From Pseudomonadota bacterium (lineage in GTDB: Bacteria; Myxococcota_A; Polyangia; Polyangiales; Polyangiaceae), in contig JAEWRL010000118.1 in assembly GCA_023398955.1 (NCBI GenBank), positions 16,252-80,251 on the forward strand: a stretch of DNA of 64,000 nucleotides. Direction: 5' to 3'. How positions within the stretch are numbered: position 1 is the first letter of the stretch; every line of letters starts with the position of its first letter. Both the position numbers and the translations under genes were made by a program. A model generated the notes under the pieces. It worked only from the letters and a program-made list of their open reading frames with translations. It did no database searches and was not told the DNA's origin. Below, piece after piece: positions 61,605 through 64,000 of the stretch.

Positions 61605-62741
61605 CTACAGCGCCCAGCCGTTGTGCAGGCAGTCGACGTCCATGGCGGGATAGGTGGCGCGGTTCCAGTCGCAGTTCGCCTGAGCCTGAGCTCGGGTGAA
61701 CGTCGGCTCGAACCCATCTCGCGAGCCATCGCGATAGAGCTCATAGCCGAGACGATGCCCGTTGTGCCAGCATTCAACGACCTTGTTCGGGTACGTCGTA
61801 CGGTTCCACTGGCAGTTGGCCACTGCCGTTGCTTCGTTCCACGATGGCTCTGTCCCAACGAGTTCACCATCCCAGTACAGTGCATAGCCCCAGCGCCTAA
61901 CCAGCGTGGTGCTCGATGAAGCGTCGAAACGGGATGCGTTGAGCTGTGCGCTGATCCATGGAAGCTTCGGCTCAACGCGAGACCAGCACATTTCTCCGTT
62001 GGGCTTCGCGCACTCCTTCCATGTTTTTGTCTTTTCACTGCTCGAGGCTAAGCCAGCTACGGGGCCATACCTGCCCTGCGTTGCTGGTCCGCCGGAGTCT
62101 CCGCCGCAAATACGCGCAGTGCCTGCGCTGGCGTTGAAATGATTCGACCAGGCACCATCCACGAAGATGCGTGCTCTGTCCTGACCCGTGCGGAGCTGGC
62201 CTGATCCGGTGCCGTTTCGACTGTTATAGCCCCAGCCATAGATGTGGAAGGCGCTGTTGCTGTTGACCGTCCCTGTATAGATGGACGCTGTATGCGGCCA
62301 ACTGATCGGCTTGTTCGTAGTCAGCTGAATCGTCGCCGCGTCGTGCTTGGCGCTGTCGCAGTCCTTCGCATTCGGGCTGTAACTAGGGTGTCGCCATGTC
62401 GAGGCTCGGAACACCCCGAGGTCATGATTCCCATTGCTATCCTTGACGATGATCCTGACGTTCGTATCTGCGGCGTTCTCCACGCAGTGTGCGGCGGTGA
62501 TGAATCCCTGCTCTGTGACTTTGACCGCGGTGCACCACCCCACCGCGGTGCCGATCCTGACCACCGGGAGAAAGGTATCCGACTCTCCCGCCCAAATGGG
62601 CGCTGAAACGGTGTCCATCTCGTCGCCATAGTCCTCTCCGGACTCCGCAGAGCAGGCGCCGGTTGCTACTGCGCCAAGCAACACAGCGGCCACCGCGGCT
62701 TCGCCCCATGGGCGAGCCAAGTTCGACATGATCCTAGACAT
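61605..62741 (-). CDS. Trypsin-like serine protease lipoprotein with C-terminal repeats
   Basis: 378 residues from ATG 62741, preceded by GAGGAG. Lipobox VATGAC (Cys30). A chymotrypsin-fold domain with an intact catalytic triad: His85 (ITAAHCV), Asp134 (KHDAATIQL) and Ser216 (GGDSGGP). Residues 284-328 and 332-376 are two copies of a ~45-residue repeat: W/LGYxLYxDG..GxEPxxxxAxAxANCxWNRxTYPxxxVxCxHNG. The repeats probably bind polysaccharide or peptidoglycan (inference). It could act in predation or surface processing. Confidence 0.88.
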   Translation of the reverse strand: MSRIMSNLARPWGEAAVAAVLLGAVATGACSAESGEDYGDEMDTVSAPIWAGESDTFLPVVRIGTAVGWCTAVKVTEQGFITAAHCVENAADTNVRIIVKDSNGNHDLGVFRASTWRHPSYSPNAKDCDSAKHDAATIQLTTNKPISWPHTASIYTGTVNSNSAFHIYGWGYNSRNGTGSGQLRTGQDRARIFVDGAWSNHFNASAGTARICGGDSGGPATQGRYGPVAGLASSSEKTKTWKECAKPNGEMCWSRVEPKLPWISAQLNASRFDASSSTTLVRRWGYALYWDGELVGTEPSWNEATAVANCQWNRTTYPNKVVECWHNGHRLGYELYRDGSRDGFEPTFTRAQAQANCDWNRATYPAMDVDCLHNGWAL

Positions 62742-63200
62742 ACTAATACTCCTCTCGAGTGCTCCGTGTTTTCGCCGAGCCGCGGTCAAGCCCGCTGTAC
62801 ATCCATTGAGCTCGCGTCGGCCCTCGCTCACGTGCACGCGGTGTGCCAAGGCTGGTAACCTGCGATGCTGCCAGCAAGGAAGCCAATAAACGCCTGCCAA
62901 GGCGCGCGCGCCGCGTTCTTTCCCCGACGCGCAATACGAGCTTCTGTCCACCGCTCGAGCGCGAAGCGGACACCGAAGCCGCGACGCGCTCCGGAGCTGA
63001 GGTTCCGCAGCTGTCCGATGCGGACAGGGGGGGTAACACATCTGGGCTCGCCGATCGCTGCCTGCGTGGGAGCACGTGAAACCACGGCCTTCGCCTCGTC
63101 GGGGTCGTCCTTGGACGACGGATGGAACCGCGCTAACCCGCGGAAGGCAGGATGCTGCCCCGCGCCTGGGAGCAGCGCTTGCCCTTATGCGGCTGGGCGC
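62742..63200. other. Intergenic region upstream of protease
   Basis: 459 bases upstream of the protease gene. Open frames here lack family resemblance. A G-run (GGGGGGG near 63029-63034) stands out. No element was assigned. Confidence 0.4.
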
Positions 63201-63371
63201 TCAAGCCAAAAGGCCCCTCTTCGGGGGAGCCGGTGGCGGGGGAAGATCCGACTCTTCCCGGCCCCAACCTTCGGGGCGTTCGAAGAACGTCATCGTATTG
63301 AGATCGATATCAACGATGTACCCGGACGATTTCTTGCTCTTCGTCGGAATACGGGCCGTGCGATTTCGCAT
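63201..63371 (-). CDS. Possible small protein of unknown function
   Basis: A 56-residue frame (MRNRTARIPTKSKKSSG..., then IVDIDLNTMTFFERPEGWGRE and a Pro-rich tail). The residue composition and codon use are plausible for a real short gene and differ from the low-complexity frames nearby, but there is no clear ribosome site and no homologue known to me. Stop and start are within 62742-63636, which otherwise has no gene. Confidence 0.3.
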   Translation of the reverse strand: MRNRTARIPTKSKKSSGYIVDIDLNTMTFFERPEGWGREESDLPPPPAPPKRGLLA

Positions 63372-63636
63372 AGTTGGCGCGGAGGTCCCAGGAAACAGGG
63401 CGAATCGTGGAAAGTGTGCTGACCCACCGACACCGCGCCATTGCGGCGCCCAATCTCTCGGAATCTTCGACAACCCGGGAGCTCAAGACCGATGGGCCAG
63501 CACACGAGGATTCTCACACAGATCGCGGGCTTTGGGGCATGGAAGGTCGCCGGCACACGCTGGGAGAGTGCGAGCGGCCAGCACCTCGTGCCTCGCCGGG
63601 TACGACGTCCCTTCCGATGCAATCCTGGTGCTGAGC

Positions 63637-64000
63637 ATGACCCGTCGGTGGGCGCCGCGCTGCGCCCACCGTCTGGCCATCGCCCGAGCAGGGAGCTGCC
63701 ACGAGCACTGCCGTGTTCGTCGATGGGCGGACCTGCCCTGGGCGGGCCACCGGGTGGTGCTCGAGTACGCCCCCATCCGGGTGAAGTGCCGTCGCTGTGG
63801 CTCTCACTCGGTGGAGTTGCTCGCCTGGGCGGAACCGAAGCAACGACAGATACGCCGCCTGCAGCAGCACCTGGCATTGGATGCCTTCTCGATGCCGCTG
63901 ATTCACGTCGCGACCAAGTATGGCCTGAGCTGGCACACTGTGCGCCGCGCGGAGGTGTGTGCGATCGCTCGGTGGGACGCGACTCGTCCGCCGGAGGTCC
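63637..64000 (+). mobile_element. ISL3-family transposase, partial at window edge, possibly degenerate
   Basis: From ATG 63637 the frame reads VRRWADLPWAGHRVVLEYAPIRVKCRRCGSHSVELLAWAE, then LALDAFSMPLIHVATKYGLSWHTVRRAEV, the N-terminal zinc-ribbon and HTH region of ISL3 transposases. The first Cys pair of the ribbon is irregular (RCAHRLAIARAGSCHEHC), so the true start may lie upstream in another frame (for example near 63492) with a frameshift between. The catalytic DDE domain lies outside the window. No inverted repeat could be judged. Confidence 0.72.

Noticed and set aside
1..64000. rRNA, tRNA and riboswitches
   Set aside because: No conserved tRNA or rRNA segment or known riboswitch pattern was recognised; a covariance-model scan would be needed to exclude small RNAs.

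Overview
The window looks like a chromosome segment of a myxobacterium, most likely of the Polyangiales/Sorangiineae. It is GC-rich throughout, and a large set of secreted lipoproteins carries long Gly/Ala/Ser/Thr linkers between the lipobox and the catalytic domain. Sigma-54, partner-switching and ECF regulators occur close together, and a Tad-type machine with FHA-domain parts is present. No rRNA or tRNA gene, CRISPR array or plasmid/phage backbone was recognised.

Layout. 1-18 kb is a hemicellulose-degradation region: a GH10 xylanase, two tandem copies of a two-gene module (winged-helix-like cytoplasmic protein plus GH30-like lipoprotein), a GH62 arabinofuranosidase and the leftover C-terminus of a GH74 xyloglucanase. 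It also holds a partner-switching set (a LacI-type sensor fused to a SpoIIE phosphatase, an anti-sigma-type kinase and a STAS-like antagonist) that could link sugar sensing to regulation, a SUMF1-like lipoprotein and transposase debris. 17.3-24.5 kb holds a methyltransferase lipoprotein, a peroxiredoxin and a compact operon resembling the Desulfovibrio orange-protein (ORP/Mrp) complex: DUF134 protein, two NifX/NifB-like proteins, two MinD-type ATPases with inserted ferredoxin domains, a metallo-beta-lactamase-fold protein and a sigma-54 activator.

24.7-42.5 kb is a complete Tad/Flp-type locus in two divergent operons. The minus-strand operon (two Flp pilins, prepilin peptidase, CpaB, secretin, FHA-CpaF, TadB, TadC, FHA protein, TPR lipoprotein, second CpaF, second FHA protein) is tightly coupled by ATGA overlaps. 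The plus-strand operon encodes two TadE-like and one TadG-like protein, an unknown membrane protein and then the most striking gene of the window: a protein with a canonical Flp-type prepilin signal (G/AILYEY), a pretoxin HINT domain and a C-terminal PD-(D/E)XK-type nuclease, followed 12 bases later by an Imm49-like immunity gene. I read this as a candidate polymorphic toxin shaped as a pilin cargo of the Tad apparatus, comparable to the Tad-like Kil killing machine of Myxococcus xanthus.

42.5-54 kb carries lipoproteins of unknown function, a beta-helix surface protein, a decayed HNH-endonuclease-like remnant next to an eight-copy 43-bp tandem repeat, and an outer-membrane protein/ECF sigma/putative anti-sigma operon. 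55-62.7 kb returns to secreted hydrolases: a clan GH-A glycosidase, a CE3-like SGNH esterase, a GH105-like hydrolase and a trypsin-like protease with C-terminal repeats. An ISL3-type transposase runs off the right edge and a DUF6151-like gene off the left edge.
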